64,000 nucleotides of DNA from Hallella seregens ATCC 51272 (GTDB taxonomy: Bacteria; Bacteroidota; Bacteroidia; Bacteroidales; Bacteroidaceae), in assembly GCF_000518545.1 (NCBI RefSeq), contig NZ_JADU01000015.1, positions 1 through 64,000 on the forward strand. The letters run 5' to 3'. The position numbers and the translations under genes are program-made. Numbering within the stretch: the first letter of the stretch is position 1; each line of letters begins with the position of its first letter. The notes under the pieces are model-generated. The model saw nothing but the letters and a program-made list of their open reading frames with translations. It was not told the origin of the DNA and did no database searches. This document shows positions 24,316 to 33,727 of this stretch, piece by piece.

Positions 24316-24320
24316 TTTAT

Positions 24321-24328
24321 TATCTTTG
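24321..24328 (+). promoter_or_regulatory. -7 box TATCTTTG for holA
   Basis: TAnnTTTG match 67 nt before the holA start, within the divergent promoter region. Confidence 0.6.
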
Positions 24329-24347
24329 CACGGAAATCTTCTTGGTG

Positions 24348-24355
24348 CAAAGGTA
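24348..24355 (-). promoter_or_regulatory. -7 box TACCTTTG for the HSDR_N-type gene
   Basis: TAnnTTTG match on the minus strand 33 nt upstream of the start. The two divergent -7 boxes overlap in territory, so the transcripts may interfere. Confidence 0.6.
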
Positions 24356-24394
24356 GCAAATTGCACCGAGAAACAGAAAATACCACTCAGAATT

Positions 24395-25423
24395 ATGCCG
24401 GAAAAGAAAACCGCAACCACCTTTGACGCCATCATGCACACGCTCAAGGCTGGCAATTTCTCACCTATTTATATATTGATGGGCGACGAATCTTACTACA
24501 TCGACCAGATTAGCGACTACATCCAGACCCATGCCTTGAGTCCCGACCAACAAGCCTTCGACCAGACCGTAGTCTTCGGAGCCGATGTCAACGCCGCCCA
24601 ATTGGCCGACCTGGCCATGCAATACCCGATGATGGCACCGCGCAAAGTCATTATCGTGAAAGAGGCACAAGGCCTGCGTTCGTTCGACAGACTAGAAAAA
24701 TATTTGGAGAAACCACAATCCAAAACGATTTTGGTGATTTGCTATAAGAACGGAACGCTGAATCGTCGAACCAAGTTTGTATCGATGGCCGAACGTTTGG
24801 GGGTGGTGTTTGAGAGCAAGAAACTGCGCGAATGGGAGCTTCCGGCCCACATCCGGGCCTACCTCACCAAGCACCAAGCCACCATTGACGACAAGAGTTC
24901 CAGCATGATTGCAGAGCACATCGGCGCCGACATGAACCGGCTGAAATCGGAACTCGACAAGCTGCTACTCTCCTTGCCCGACGGTGACCGGCGGGTAACG
25001 GCCGAGCTGGTAGAGCGCAATATCGGCGTAAGCAAGGATTTCAACGCCTTTGAACTACGTCATGCCATCGTAAATCACCATGTTTTCAAGGCCAATCAAA
25101 TTATTAATTATTTTGACAAGAACCCCAAGGCCGGTTCCATTTATGCGTTTCTCCCGTTGCTCTTCAATTACTTTCAGAATCTCATGATTGCGTTCTACGC
25201 GCCCAACAAGGCCGACAAACAAAGCGTCGCCGACTATCTGGAGCTCCGCAGTATTTGGGGTGTCAACGACTATATGACCGGCATGCGGAATTACTCGGGC
25301 ACGAAAACGTTGGAGATATTAGAGAAAATATGCGAGGTTGATGCCAAAAGCAAGGGGCTGGACAACCCAAATACGAGTGCCGGAGACCTGATGAAAGAGC
25401 TTATTTTCTTCATTTTACACTGA
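24395..25423 (+). CDS. holA: DNA polymerase III delta subunit
   Basis: 342 residues with the HolA fold: PIYILMGDESYYIDQI at the N-terminus, VIIVKEAQGL, and a helical C-terminal collar region (FELRHAIVNHHVFKANQIINYFDKNPKAG). It opens the sliding clamp as part of the clamp loader. Start at ATG 24395; longer upstream reading crosses the promoter. A terminator follows at 25460. Confidence 0.92.
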   Translation: MPEKKTATTFDAIMHTLKAGNFSPIYILMGDESYYIDQISDYIQTHALSPDQQAFDQTVVFGADVNAAQLADLAMQYPMMAPRKVIIVKEAQGLRSFDRLEKYLEKPQSKTILVICYKNGTLNRRTKFVSMAERLGVVFESKKLREWELPAHIRAYLTKHQATIDDKSSSMIAEHIGADMNRLKSELDKLLLSLPDGDRRVTAELVERNIGVSKDFNAFELRHAIVNHHVFKANQIINYFDKNPKAGSIYAFLPLLFNYFQNLMIAFYAPNKADKQSVADYLELRSIWGVNDYMTGMRNYSGTKTLEILEKICEVDAKSKGLDNPNTSAGDLMKELIFFILH

Positions 25424-25459
25424 TTCCTTGACATTTTAACGCATTATTTTCTCTGGAAG

Positions 25460-25485
25460 AAGCATCCTCAAAGGATGCTTTTTTT
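25460..25485 (+). terminator. Rho-independent terminator after holA
   Basis: Stem AAGCATCC/GGATGCTT, loop TCAAA, followed by a run of seven T. Confidence 0.9.
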
Positions 25486-25995
25486 GCTTTAACTCCACTG
25501 TTTTTCCGTGAGTTAAACCCATTTTACCCCCTTTGAAATTCGCGTATTTCAAAGTTCGTGCATCGTCATTCGCTATAGGCTCAAAATCACAAATAACAGC
25601 CTTTTTCCAGAAGCGCGAATTCACCGTTAACGTTTGTTTTAATTCGACAAGCTGAAATTCAAAGTGTCAAATTGAAGATTTTGCAGCTCGTGGTTCAGGT
25701 TTTAAAACCAAAAGGCATAATCTTTATCTTCCGTTCAGTTTGTCAAATTCAAGGTTGCAAATCTTGGTTTGTAATTCAAAAACGCAAATCGAATCTTCAT
25801 GCAATCTTATAATCAAAACACAAATGGCTAAGAATCAGATATTTGAAGTTCTCATTCGTATAAATTCAACAGTATATTGGGCCAAGGTCTGCCCGTTTAT
25901 TGCATAATCGCATTGTAGTACAACATATAACATTGTATAGTAGCATACATGTCAATCCATTAGCTATTTATGTGTCAGAAACTCTTTGTCTTGAT
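25486..25995. other. AT-rich gene-free island
   Basis: About 500 bp clearly richer in A/T than its surroundings, with no credible coding region. It contains recurrent TCAAAT/GCAAAT motifs and a loose direct repeat (GTCAAATTgAAG and GTCAAATTcAAGG, 25666 and 25742). No DnaA box (TTATCCACA) was seen. It could be an untranslated region, a degraded insertion or a recombination scar. Confidence 0.4.
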
Positions 25996-26127
25996 TTGAG
26001 CATGCGAATTTGGATTTGCGAATAACGGCTGTACGTCTTGCGATTTCCCGTTATTCCCTGCGCGAATACGGGTTTTTAAACTCGAATTTACACCGTAAAA
26101 CTTTTGCGATTAACCGTTGGAGATTTC
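25996..26127. repeat. 22-bp tandem array, locus F (degenerate)
   Basis: GCGAAT or GCGATT recurs at 26018, 26040, 26062 and 26106 (the last is two periods on), so the 22-bp register is kept over about five units. The unit at 26084 reads GAATTTACACCGTAAAAC and that at 26106 GCGATTAACCGTTGG, close to the locus B unit. More AT-rich and more diverged than the other arrays. It lies just upstream of the promoter of the XRE-type gene. Confidence 0.65.
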
Positions 26128-26139
26128 AAATTTTCACTT

Positions 26140-26147
26140 TACCTTTG
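26140..26147 (+). promoter_or_regulatory. -7 box TACCTTTG for the XRE-type gene
   Basis: TAnnTTTG match 64 nt before the start. Confidence 0.6.
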
Positions 26148-26210
26148 CAAATAGAAGCAAAAAACGGCAAAACGGTCTCCCAAGGCTCGCACTGCCACAA
26201 AAAGGAGCTT

Positions 26211-26666
26211 ATGAAAGATAGAATCAAGAAAATTATGGAGAGCCAACACATGTCGCAAAAAGTGTTCGCCCAGTTCACCGGAATTTCAGAGGGCTCTCTG
26301 AGTGGCGTGTTCAACGGAAGGACCCGCCCCACCATACAGATGGTGGAATCGATCCATTCGCATCTGCCCAACATTTCTGTGGAATGGATGCTGTTTGGAA
26401 CGGGCCCCATGTACACAGACAGCCTTTCAGTGGCTTCAGGCGAACAGTCACCCGGAACAGATGTCCACCAAGAGGGCCAGCAAAGTCTCCTCTCCCCCTC
26501 CCTTTTTGAAGGTCAAAGTGGCGATGCTTATGGCGGTGTCGCCACGACACCCAACCATATTGATAAAACGATAACTAAATATATTGACAAACTGGAACGG
26601 CGCATCACCGAGATTCGCATCTTCTACGATGACCAGACTTGGGAGACTTTCACTCCCAAGAGCTAA
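26211..26666 (+). CDS. XRE-type helix-turn-helix DNA-binding protein
   Basis: 151 residues. An N-terminal HTH (about 1-65, MSQKVFAQFTGISEGSLSGV, then NGRTRPTIQMVESIHSHLP) is followed by a flexible Ser/Gly/Gln-rich linker. A short C-terminal helix and strand follow (KYIDKLERRITEIRIFYDDQTWE). It is preceded by AAAGGAG, a strong Shine-Dalgarno for this phylum, which fixes the start. The target is unknown; the 22-bp array immediately upstream is a candidate site by position only. Confidence 0.85.
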   Translation: MKDRIKKIMESQHMSQKVFAQFTGISEGSLSGVFNGRTRPTIQMVESIHSHLPNISVEWMLFGTGPMYTDSLSVASGEQSPGTDVHQEGQQSLLSPSLFEGQSGDAYGGVATTPNHIDKTITKYIDKLERRITEIRIFYDDQTWETFTPKS

Positions 26667-26992
26667 CGGAAAGAGCATGGCACACACCAGAGTCCAGACC
26701 TTGGTATTGGGCTCCGGCTTCCTGTTGTTTGGCACCTTATTATATTGGGCTGCGTTTCCGGCTGTCCGTTCTCTAATATCCTGTGGCTTTAGGAATGGTT
26801 TCTGGCTACCCGTTCTTCGAGTGCCGATTGTCTTAGCTTCGAGAGGCTGCCGTCTTCAAGCGGAGCGTACGGGCAACGGATGTCCGGCATTTATGATTTC
26901 TATGACGGGCACAGATGGGCTGTTGTAGGAGACTTTCGCGTGCAAACACAAACTTTCCACGCCCCCATGTCGCCCCTTCTCTAAAAAATCTC
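26667..26992. other. Gene-free stretch before pyrK
   Basis: No supported gene. Short frames in this stretch show no family features and no promoter or start context. Confidence 0.4.
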
Positions 26993-27000
26993 TAACTTTG
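26993..27000 (+). promoter_or_regulatory. -7 box TAACTTTG for pyrK-pyrD
   Basis: TAnnTTTG match 33 nt before the pyrK start. Confidence 0.6.
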
Positions 27001-27032
27001 CAGTGAGCTAACAATCCATCAAAGATAAACCC

Positions 27033-27806
27033 ATGAAGAAATACTGTCTTGACCTGACCGTCAGTTCGACAGAGGCTTTGAGTGCCAAACACGCGCTCAT
27101 CAGGCTTACCCACGAGGAGCCCCTGCCGGAAATGCAGCCAGGTCAATTTGTTGAAGTACGGGTCGACCACTCGCCCACCACTTTCCTTCGCCGGCCTATT
27201 TCCATCAACTGGGCAGACCCCTCGCGCAACGAACTCTGGCTGCTCGTGGCAGCCGTAGGCGAAGGCACACGCCGGCTGACCCGGCTCAAGGCTGGCGACA
27301 AGCTCAACTGCCTCCTGCCCCTGGGCCGTGGATTCAGCAGCGCCGACGAGTCGGGGGCACGGCGCGTGCTCCTTGTTGGCGGCGGTGTGGGCGTGGCCCC
27401 ACTGCTGTATCAGGGCGAACAGATTCGTCAGGCAGGCGGCCGACCCATCTTCCTGCTCGGTGCACGCACGGCCGCCGACCTGCTGGAACTCGACTGGTTC
27501 AAGCAGGTGGGGCCTGTCCATATCACCACCGAGGACGGCTCAGCAGGAGAGAAAGGCTTCGTGACCAACCACTCCATCCTGCAGCGTGAGCACTTCGACC
27601 TCATCCAAACCTGCGGCCCCAAGCCCATGATGGTGGCGGTGGCACGCTACGCACGCGAGAAAGACATTGCATGCGAAGCCTCGCTGGAGAACCTGATGGC
27701 TTGCGGACTGGGGGCCTGTCTGTGCTGTGTGGAAAAGACTACAGAGGGTAATCTCTGCGTGTGCAAGGAGGGCCCGGTGTTTAATATCAAGAGGTTGTTA
27801 TGGTAG
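27033..27806 (+). CDS. pyrK: Dihydroorotate dehydrogenase electron-transfer subunit
   Basis: 257 residues. FAD/NAD-binding ferredoxin-reductase fold (FLRRPISINW for FAD, LLVGGGVGVAPLLYQ for NAD). A C-terminal cysteine cluster binds [2Fe-2S] (ACGLGACLCCVEKTTEGNLCVC). It passes electrons from PyrD to NAD in the class 1B enzyme of pyrimidine synthesis. Its stop overlaps the pyrD start by seven bases. Confidence 0.95.
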   Translation: MKKYCLDLTVSSTEALSAKHALIRLTHEEPLPEMQPGQFVEVRVDHSPTTFLRRPISINWADPSRNELWLLVAAVGEGTRRLTRLKAGDKLNCLLPLGRGFSSADESGARRVLLVGGGVGVAPLLYQGEQIRQAGGRPIFLLGARTAADLLELDWFKQVGPVHITTEDGSAGEKGFVTNHSILQREHFDLIQTCGPKPMMVAVARYAREKDIACEASLENLMACGLGACLCCVEKTTEGNLCVCKEGPVFNIKRLLW

Positions 27807-28705
27807 ACTTAAGTGTAAAGATAAATCAATTGCGGTTGGCCAATCCCGTGATGACGGCCAGCGGCACCTTCGGCTATGGGCTGGAGTTTCAGGATCTCGT
27901 GCCTTTGGAAGAAATAGGAGCCATCATCATGAAAGGCACCACGCTCGAGCCGCGCGAGGGCAACGACTATCCGCGCATGGCCGAAACGGCTTCGGGCATG
28001 CTCAACTGCGTGGGGCTGCAGAACAAGGGGGCCGACCACTTCTGCCAATACATCTATCCTCAGATTGCCCATCTGCCCACACCGATGATTGTCAACGTGA
28101 GCGGGCACTCGCCCGAGAGCTATGCAGCCTGTGCGGCCCGGATAGGCACACTGGAGCATATCCCGGCCATCGAGCTGAATATCTCGTGTCCTAACGTGAA
28201 GGATGGCGGCATGGCTTTCGGTGTTACCTGCGAAGGAGCGGCCAGCGTGGTGCGTGCCGTGCGGAAGGTTTACCACAAGACGCTCATCGTGAAGCTCTCC
28301 CCCAACGTGACAAGCATTGCCGACATTGCCCGTTCCTGCGAGGCAGAGGGAGCCGATGCCGTGTCGCTCATCAACACGCTCATGGGCATGGCCATCGACA
28401 TTGAACGGCGGCAGCCCAAGCTCAGCATCCGCACGGGCGGCCTCAGCGGCCCTGCCGTGAAGCCCATAGCCGTGCGCATGGTGTGGGATGTGGCCCATGC
28501 GGTAAAGATTCCCGTCGTGGGACTGGGCGGCATTATGACCGCCGAGGATGCCATCGAGTTCATGATGGCGGGGGCAACAGCCATTGAAATAGGCACCGCC
28601 AACTTCATCGACCCGGCCGTTACCGTAAAAGTGAAGAACGGAATGGCCGACTGGCTCGAAAGCCACGGCTGCCGGAGCGTCACCGAAATCATAGGCACCG
28701 TGTAG
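27800..28705 (+). CDS. pyrD: Dihydroorotate dehydrogenase B, catalytic subunit
   Basis: 301 residues, FMN-binding TIM barrel. Motifs: NPVMTASGTFGYG, ELNISCPNVKDGG (with the catalytic Cys region), VSLINTLMGMAI, GLGGIMTAEDAIEFMMAGA. It oxidises dihydroorotate to orotate and forms the heterotetramer with PyrK, to which it is translationally coupled. Confidence 0.95.
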   Translation: MVDLSVKINQLRLANPVMTASGTFGYGLEFQDLVPLEEIGAIIMKGTTLEPREGNDYPRMAETASGMLNCVGLQNKGADHFCQYIYPQIAHLPTPMIVNVSGHSPESYAACAARIGTLEHIPAIELNISCPNVKDGGMAFGVTCEGAASVVRAVRKVYHKTLIVKLSPNVTSIADIARSCEAEGADAVSLINTLMGMAIDIERRQPKLSIRTGGLSGPAVKPIAVRMVWDVAHAVKIPVVGLGGIMTAEDAIEFMMAGATAIEIGTANFIDPAVTVKVKNGMADWLESHGCRSVTEIIGTV

Positions 28706-28748
28706 TCTGCCTCCACCTTATTATATATAAGAACACTAAAAACTATCC

Positions 28749-30815
28749 ATGAAAAAAGCAAATCTCCTCCTCTACTTGCTGCTGGCGGCACCGCTGGCAG
28801 CAGCTCCTGTCCTTGCCAAGACCAAGTCCTCCGCCCGTCCCATCGCCGGCGAGAAAGGCATGGGGGCCTATCTTATGGTGTATCACAAGGATGCCACGTC
28901 GAGCCTCTATATGGCAACCAGTCGTGACGGACACACGTTTACCGACGTGAACGACGGCCGCCCCATCCTCGACGGCGACACCATCGCCGCCCAGCACGGC
29001 GTGCGCGACCCACACATCTACCGCGGCCCCGACGGCTGCTACTACATGGTGGCCACCGATCTGCACGTAGACGGCAAGGCCAAGGGCTTCCGCACCACCC
29101 AGTGGGAGCGCGACGACAAGTATGGTTGGGGCAACAATCGCGGCATCGTGCTCATGAAGTCGCGCGACCTCATCCACTGGACCCACCGCGAAGTGTTCAT
29201 CAACGAGCGGTTCCCCGAACGCTTCGGCGACATGGGTTGTGCCTGGGCTCCCCAGACCATTTACGACCCAACAACGGGCCGTATGATGATCTACCTCACC
29301 ATTCGCGCCACTCCCGACGGCAAGACACGCTGTTACTACACCTACGCCAACAGCAGTTTCGACGACCTGGAGACCGAGCCACAGCTGCTCTTCGACTATC
29401 CCGACCCCAACATCCAAGTGCTCGATGCCGACATCACACCCATACCCGACGGCCGCTTCTTCATGACCTATGTGGCCCAGGAACAGCCCGGCGGCATACG
29501 CTACATGATTTCCGACCGCGTGAACAGCGGCTACCAGTACACCGAGGGACAGATAGACAACGAGAAACGGGGCTGCGAGGCCCCACAGATATACAAGCTC
29601 ATCGGCCAGGACAAGTGGGTGATGATGTACGACGTCTACAGTCTCCGCCCACACAATTTCGGTTTCATGGAGACCTCAGACTTCAAAACCTTCACCCCAT
29701 TGGGCTATTTTGGCAAAAACCAGGGCACCATGCGCCACACCAATTTCCAAGAGCAGAAGCACGGTGCCGTGTGCCAAATCTCCGAGAAAGAGGCACGGCG
29801 GCTGGAGCAATACTGGGCCGACCAACAGGCCCGACAGGGAAAAAAGATGGGGGCTTACCTGATGGTGTACCACAAAGATGCCGACCACGGCATCCACTTT
29901 GCCCTGAGCCGAGACGGCTACAGCTTCACCGCACTCAACGAAGATAGGCCTGTTGTCAAGGGCGACACCATAGCAAGGCAGCGCGGCGTACGCGATCCGC
30001 ACATCTATCGAGACGCTGAAGGCAACTTCTACCTGGCCGCCACCGACCTGCATATCTATGCCCAACGCGAGGGTTTGCGCAGTACAGAGTGGGAGCGTCC
30101 CGGCGAAAAGTACGGCTGGGGCAACAACCGAGCCCTCGTGCTCATGAAGTCGCGCGACCTCATCCACTGGGCCCACACCTCTGTTTGCCTGGACTCCCTC
30201 GACGCCTCGCTGCGCGAAATAGGCTGCGCCTGGGCCCCCGAGACGGCTTATGACACCGAGACCCACCGCCTCATGGTCTACTTCACGATGCGCCAAGGCA
30301 CGGGCCAGGCCAGCCTTTACTACGCCTACGTGAACCCCGACTTCAACCGCTTCACCTCGCTGCCCAAGCCCCTCTTCACCTATCCCAAGCCCGGCATCAC
30401 CGCCATCGACGGCGACATCTGCTGGGGCAACGGGCAATATCATCTGTTCTATGTGGCTCACGACGGCACGCCCGGCATCAAACAGGCCACGAGCAGCAGC
30501 ATCACCGGCCCCTGGACCTACGACGATCGGTTCTGCGATGAGGAGAGCGTCAGCTGCGAAGCACCCCATGTGTACAAGCTCATCGGGCAGAAAAAGTGGA
30601 TGCTCATGACCGACGTCTATGGTCAAAAGAAGCACAACTTCGGCTTCTACGCCACCACAGACTTCAGCCATTTCACCAATCTCGGACACTTTGGCGATGC
30701 CGGAAGCCCCATGCGCCACACCAATTTTGAGGAACAGAAGCACGGCGCCGTTTGCTGGCTCACCCAAGAGGAGGCCCGTCGTCTGGAGCAATACTGGAAG
30801 AAGAATCGCCGCTAA
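28749..30815 (+). CDS. Exported tandem GH43-like glycosidase
   Basis: 688 residues with a signal peptide (MKKANLLLYLLLAAPLAAAPVLA). Two homologous beta-propeller domains follow (about 37-362 and 366-688), each starting GAYLMVYHKDA. Both keep the GH43-type acidic residues: GVRDPHIYR, DADI or DGDI, and CEAP. Both end MRHTNF.EQKHGAVC..EARRLEQYW. It probably acts on arabinose- or xylose-containing glycans in the periplasm or outside, but the substrate is not readable. Stretches identical at DNA level between copies (near 29150 and 30150) suggest recent duplication or gene conversion. Confidence 0.85.
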   Translation: MKKANLLLYLLLAAPLAAAPVLAKTKSSARPIAGEKGMGAYLMVYHKDATSSLYMATSRDGHTFTDVNDGRPILDGDTIAAQHGVRDPHIYRGPDGCYYMVATDLHVDGKAKGFRTTQWERDDKYGWGNNRGIVLMKSRDLIHWTHREVFINERFPERFGDMGCAWAPQTIYDPTTGRMMIYLTIRATPDGKTRCYYTYANSSFDDLETEPQLLFDYPDPNIQVLDADITPIPDGRFFMTYVAQEQPGGIRYMISDRVNSGYQYTEGQIDNEKRGCEAPQIYKLIGQDKWVMMYDVYSLRPHNFGFMETSDFKTFTPLGYFGKNQGTMRHTNFQEQKHGAVCQISEKEARRLEQYWADQQARQGKKMGAYLMVYHKDADHGIHFALSRDGYSFTALNEDRPVVKGDTIARQRGVRDPHIYRDAEGNFYLAATDLHIYAQREGLRSTEWERPGEKYGWGNNRALVLMKSRDLIHWAHTSVCLDSLDASLREIGCAWAPETAYDTETHRLMVYFTMRQGTGQASLYYAYVNPDFNRFTSLPKPLFTYPKPGITAIDGDICWGNGQYHLFYVAHDGTPGIKQATSSSITGPWTYDDRFCDEESVSCEAPHVYKLIGQKKWMLMTDVYGQKKHNFGFYATTDFSHFTNLGHFGDAGSPMRHTNFEEQKHGAVCWLTQEEARRLEQYWKKNRR

Positions 30816-30836
30816 GCACTGTGTACCACAGCTACG

Positions 30837-30873
30837 TTTGGGCCGGTCTGCCGTTTGGGCAGACCGGCCCAAA
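30837..30873 (+). terminator. Strong terminator after the GH43-like gene
   Basis: A perfect 16-bp stem (TTTGGGCCGGTCTGCC with GGCAGACCGGCCCAAA) and a 5-nt loop. It can act in both directions. Confidence 0.8.
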
Positions 30874-31134
30874 CTGTTTCCAGTCCGCCACAACCGGCTG
30901 CTCGCAGTCCCGGCAAGCACTGCCGGCCTTTCCGCAAGCCGCCAACGGGACATGGAAATACAAAAAGTGGGAGCTGTGCAGAGACAGCCCCCAACCAACA
31001 CAAAAACTAAACTAGACTTAACTAAACCGATTCAGGGTTTTCGCAAATCCCTCTTCGGTGACATTGCAAATATACGATATTATTCCGAAAACCCGTGTTT
31101 AAATACGTTAAATTATTGGGCTCATCCAAAAATA
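30874..31134. other. Intergenic stretch between convergent genes
   Basis: No gene seen. AT-rich toward aroC, with a leftward TATATTTG (31069-31076) that has no evident gene. Confidence 0.4.
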
Positions 31135-32211
31135 TCACATTCGTGTAGTCTTGTTCAGCAGGTAATGGTCCAGAATGACCATGGCCGCCATGGCCTCCAC
31201 CACCGGTACGGCACGCGGCAACACGCAGGGGTCATGGCGGCCACGCGCGTCGAGCATCGTGGGGCGGCCCTGCAAATCCACCGTGTGCTGCGGCTGCAGG
31301 ATGGTGGCCACAGGCTTGAAAGCCACACGGAAATAAATGTCCTGCCCGTTGCTGATGCCGCCCTGGATGCCGCCACTGTGGTTGGTCCGAGTGGTGATGT
31401 GCCCGTCGCGGCTCTCGAACACATCGTTCTGCTCGCTTCCACGAGCCGTCACACCGGCAAATCCCTCACCGTATTCAAAACCCTTCACGGCATTCATGCT
31501 CAGCATAGCCGCCCCCAGCTGGGCGTGCAGCTTGCCAAATTCGGGCTCGCCCAAGCCCACCGGGCACCCCTGAATCACGCACCCAATGATGCCGCCAATG
31601 GTGTCGCCCGCCTCTTTCACCCGGAGGATGAGCTCTTCCATCTGCCGTGCTTTCTCCGCATCGGGACAGCGCACGATGTTGCCTTCTGCCTGTGTCAGGT
31701 CGTAGTGGCGGTAGCCGCGCTCCAGCGCAACGGGCCCCACCTGGGCCGTATAGGCCGTCACCGTGACGCCCAAACGGCGCAGGGCCAGGCGCGCCAACGC
31801 ACCGCCCACACACCGGCTGATGGTGATGCGTGCCGACGAGCGGCCACCCCCGCGATGGTCGCGCAGGCCATACTTCTGGAAATAAGTATAGTCTGCATGT
31901 GAGGGCCGGAAGAGTTGGCGCATGTTGTCATAGTCTTTGGAATGCTGATTACGGTTGTGCACCACGAAGCCGATGGGAGCGCCGGTGGACCTCCCCTCGA
32001 ACACACCACTGAGCAGTTCCACCCGGTCGGGCTCGTTGCGCGAGGTGGTCACCCGGCTCTGGCCGGGCCGCCGCCTGTCCAGTTCGTGCTGAATGTAGTC
32101 CAAATCTATCTCCACGCCGGCCGGCATGCCGTCGACCACGCCGCCCACGGCCGCCCCATGGCTCTCGCCAAAGGTGGTCAGCGTGAACACATTTCCAAAC
32201 GTATTTCTCAT
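31135..32211 (-). CDS. aroC: Chorismate synthase
   Basis: 358 residues with the family signatures [31 protein letters not shown] and [14 protein letters not shown]. It converts 5-enolpyruvylshikimate-3-phosphate to chorismate using reduced FMN. The start at 32211 follows the slyD stop by 14 nt, so the two are co-transcribed; upstream in-frame Mets lie within slyD. Confidence 0.96.
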   Translation of the reverse strand: MRNTFGNVFTLTTFGESHGAAVGGVVDGMPAGVEIDLDYIQHELDRRRPGQSRVTTSRNEPDRVELLSGVFEGRSTGAPIGFVVHNRNQHSKDYDNMRQLFRPSHADYTYFQKYGLRDHRGGGRSSARITISRCVGGALARLALRRLGVTVTAYTAQVGPVALERGYRHYDLTQAEGNIVRCPDAEKARQMEELILRVKEAGDTIGGIIGCVIQGCPVGLGEPEFGKLHAQLGAAMLSMNAVKGFEYGEGFAGVTARGSEQNDVFESRDGHITTRTNHSGGIQGGISNGQDIYFRVAFKPVATILQPQHTVDLQGRPTMLDARGRHDPCVLPRAVPVVEAMAAMVILDHYLLNKTTRM

Positions 32212-32225
32212 GATTTGCCCCTTTG

Positions 32226-32894
32226 TCAGTCGTCGTGCCTGTGCTTTCCGCAGCATTCCCCCTCGCCGTGGTGACGGCAGTGATGGCCCTCGCCATGGCC
32301 TTCATGGTCATGATGGCCGCAGCAGCCCTCGTGATGGCCGCAGCCCTCGCCGTCGTGACCGCAGCCACCATGGCCTCCGCAGCAGCAGCCCTCGCCGTGG
32401 CCCGCGCTGCTGCTCACGAAAGCGGCCACCTCCTCATTGGTGGCCTCACAGCTCTCCAATATCTTGCCGCAGAAGTTCAAACGGCGGCCGGCCAGCGGAT
32501 GGTTCAGGTCTATCGTCACCTTGTCGGCCGTGAGCTTCACCACCCTGCCGTTGAAACGGTTGCCAGCCTCGTTCTGCAGCGGCACGATGGCGTCGGGATA
32601 GATGTGCTCCTCGTCGAAATGGCCGTCCACAAAGAAGATTTCACGGTCGAGCTCAAGCACGCGCTCCTCCTCGTGCCGACCGTAGGCCTGCTCGGGCGCA
32701 AGGATGAAATCGAACGTCTCGCCGACCGCCAGGCCTGCCACCTGCTCCTCGAAGGCCTCCAGCAGGAAGCCCATTCCGCTGACGAAGCGGAAAGGGCGGT
32801 CGGCCGTGGTTTCCTCGATGAGCATGCGCCCGCCGTCGGTTACGTCGTAGAGTTGGTAATAAGCGTCGATGTACTTGTTGGGTTTCTTGTCCAT
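32226..32894 (-). CDS. slyD: SlyD-type FKBP prolyl isomerase with metal-binding tail
   Basis: 222 residues. The FKBP domain with an inserted flap ([23 protein letters not shown], then APEQAYG) matches SlyD. The last 57 residues are almost only His, Cys, Gly, Asp and Glu, a large tail expected to bind nickel, zinc or copper. It acts as a folding helper and metal store in the cytoplasm. First gene of the slyD-aroC unit. The start at 32894 was chosen because the longer reading crosses the promoter. Confidence 0.92.
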   Translation of the reverse strand: MDKKPNKYIDAYYQLYDVTDGGRMLIEETTADRPFRFVSGMGFLLEAFEEQVAGLAVGETFDFILAPEQAYGRHEEERVLELDREIFFVDGHFDEEHIYPDAIVPLQNEAGNRFNGRVVKLTADKVTIDLNHPLAGRRLNFCGKILESCEATNEEVAAFVSSSAGHGEGCCCGGHGGCGHDGEGCGHHEGCCGHHDHEGHGEGHHCRHHGEGECCGKHRHDD

Positions 32895-32952
32895 ATTCCT
32901 TTTTCTATTGTTATATACCTTATTATATAGCGCCCTACATGAGACGGTGATG

Positions 32953-32960
32953 CAAAGATA
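32953..32960 (-). promoter_or_regulatory. -7 box TATCTTTG for slyD-aroC
   Basis: TAnnTTTG match on the minus strand 59 nt upstream of slyD. Confidence 0.6.
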
Positions 32961-33114
32961 GTGCTTTTTTCCCACAATCGCGGCCACCGCCCCACAATTG
33001 TTGCTCTGCCGTCTCCAAACGCCGGCTGTACGGCTCGGTTTGACCTATATCAAAATTTACAGCTGTTTCCGCACACAGACTATCAGATTGCTTGCAACGT
33101 GCCGCGAAAAGCAT

Positions 33115-33122
33115 TAACTTTG
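33115..33122 (+). promoter_or_regulatory. -7 box TAACTTTG for the exported protein at 33215
   Basis: TAnnTTTG match with a TTG 20 nt upstream of the box start (33092-33094) fitting the -33 element. The leader is about 90 nt. Confidence 0.65.
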
Positions 33123-33214
33123 CAAAAGAAATCGTGAGGATTTCGTTAGGATAACATGTTTAACGGCTGGCACACCCCGCACGACGGAGCGGCCGGCCCT
33201 CAAAAGGTAAAAAG

Positions 33215-33607
33215 ATGAAAAAGATTGTATTGACAATGGTAGCTATGCTAAGTATGACCATGGCCTTTGCAGGCAATAACGAGAAAGACGCCAACAAGTC
33301 GGTGAATGCAGCCCAGGCCGTTGCCGTGGCTGCTCCCAACTATGACATGACGGTGAACTACCGTGTTCTGGGCACAACCCTCGGGCTCGACGACTATCAG
33401 ATGGAGGCCGTACAGATTGTCCACAACAACTTCGTGCGCGACATGGACAAGGCCGCCCAGGCCGATGCCGCCCAGCGCAAGGAGCTGGTCAAGGCCGCCG
33501 CAGCCCGCGAACTGCAGTACATGGGCTACGTGCTCAACGACAAGCAGTACAGCAAGTTCAACACCCTGCTCAACCTTACACTGAGCAACCGCGGCCTGTT
33601 GGACTAA
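33215..33607 (+). CDS. Small exported protein of unknown function
   Basis: 130 residues with a signal peptide (MKKIVLTMVAMLSMTMAFA). The mature part is mostly helical: an Ala-rich stretch, then NYRVLGTTLGLDDYQMEAVQIVHNNF and LNDKQYSKFNTLLNLTLSNRGLL. The layout resembles the small helical exported proteins with a calculation-of-helix pattern like Spy/CpxP, but I see no signature motif. Monocistronic, followed by a hairpin. Confidence 0.7.
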   Translation: MKKIVLTMVAMLSMTMAFAGNNEKDANKSVNAAQAVAVAAPNYDMTVNYRVLGTTLGLDDYQMEAVQIVHNNFVRDMDKAAQADAAQRKELVKAAAARELQYMGYVLNDKQYSKFNTLLNLTLSNRGLLD

Positions 33608-33636
33608 GCCAACAGCGGCTTCCAACGCAGAATAGG

Positions 33637-33667
33637 ATATGCAGATTCCCGCCGGGAGTCTGCATAT
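33637..33667 (+). terminator. Hairpin after the exported protein at 33215
   Basis: ATATGCAGATTCCC pairs with GGGAGTCTGCATAT (one wobble), followed by TTGCGTTTG. Confidence 0.65.
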
Positions 33668-33727
33668 TTGCGTTTGGGGCGCACGCCCCATGCAGCCCTG
33701 CACTCGCCGTCCGTGGGGAAACGCTGC

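Noticed and set aside
25436..25624. 62-codon frame after holA
   Set aside because: It overlaps the holA terminator and has no promoter, start context or family feature.
25486..26200. Origin of replication
   Set aside because: AT-rich and gene-free, but no DnaA boxes were seen and dnaA is not near; the parAB genes are 37 kb away.
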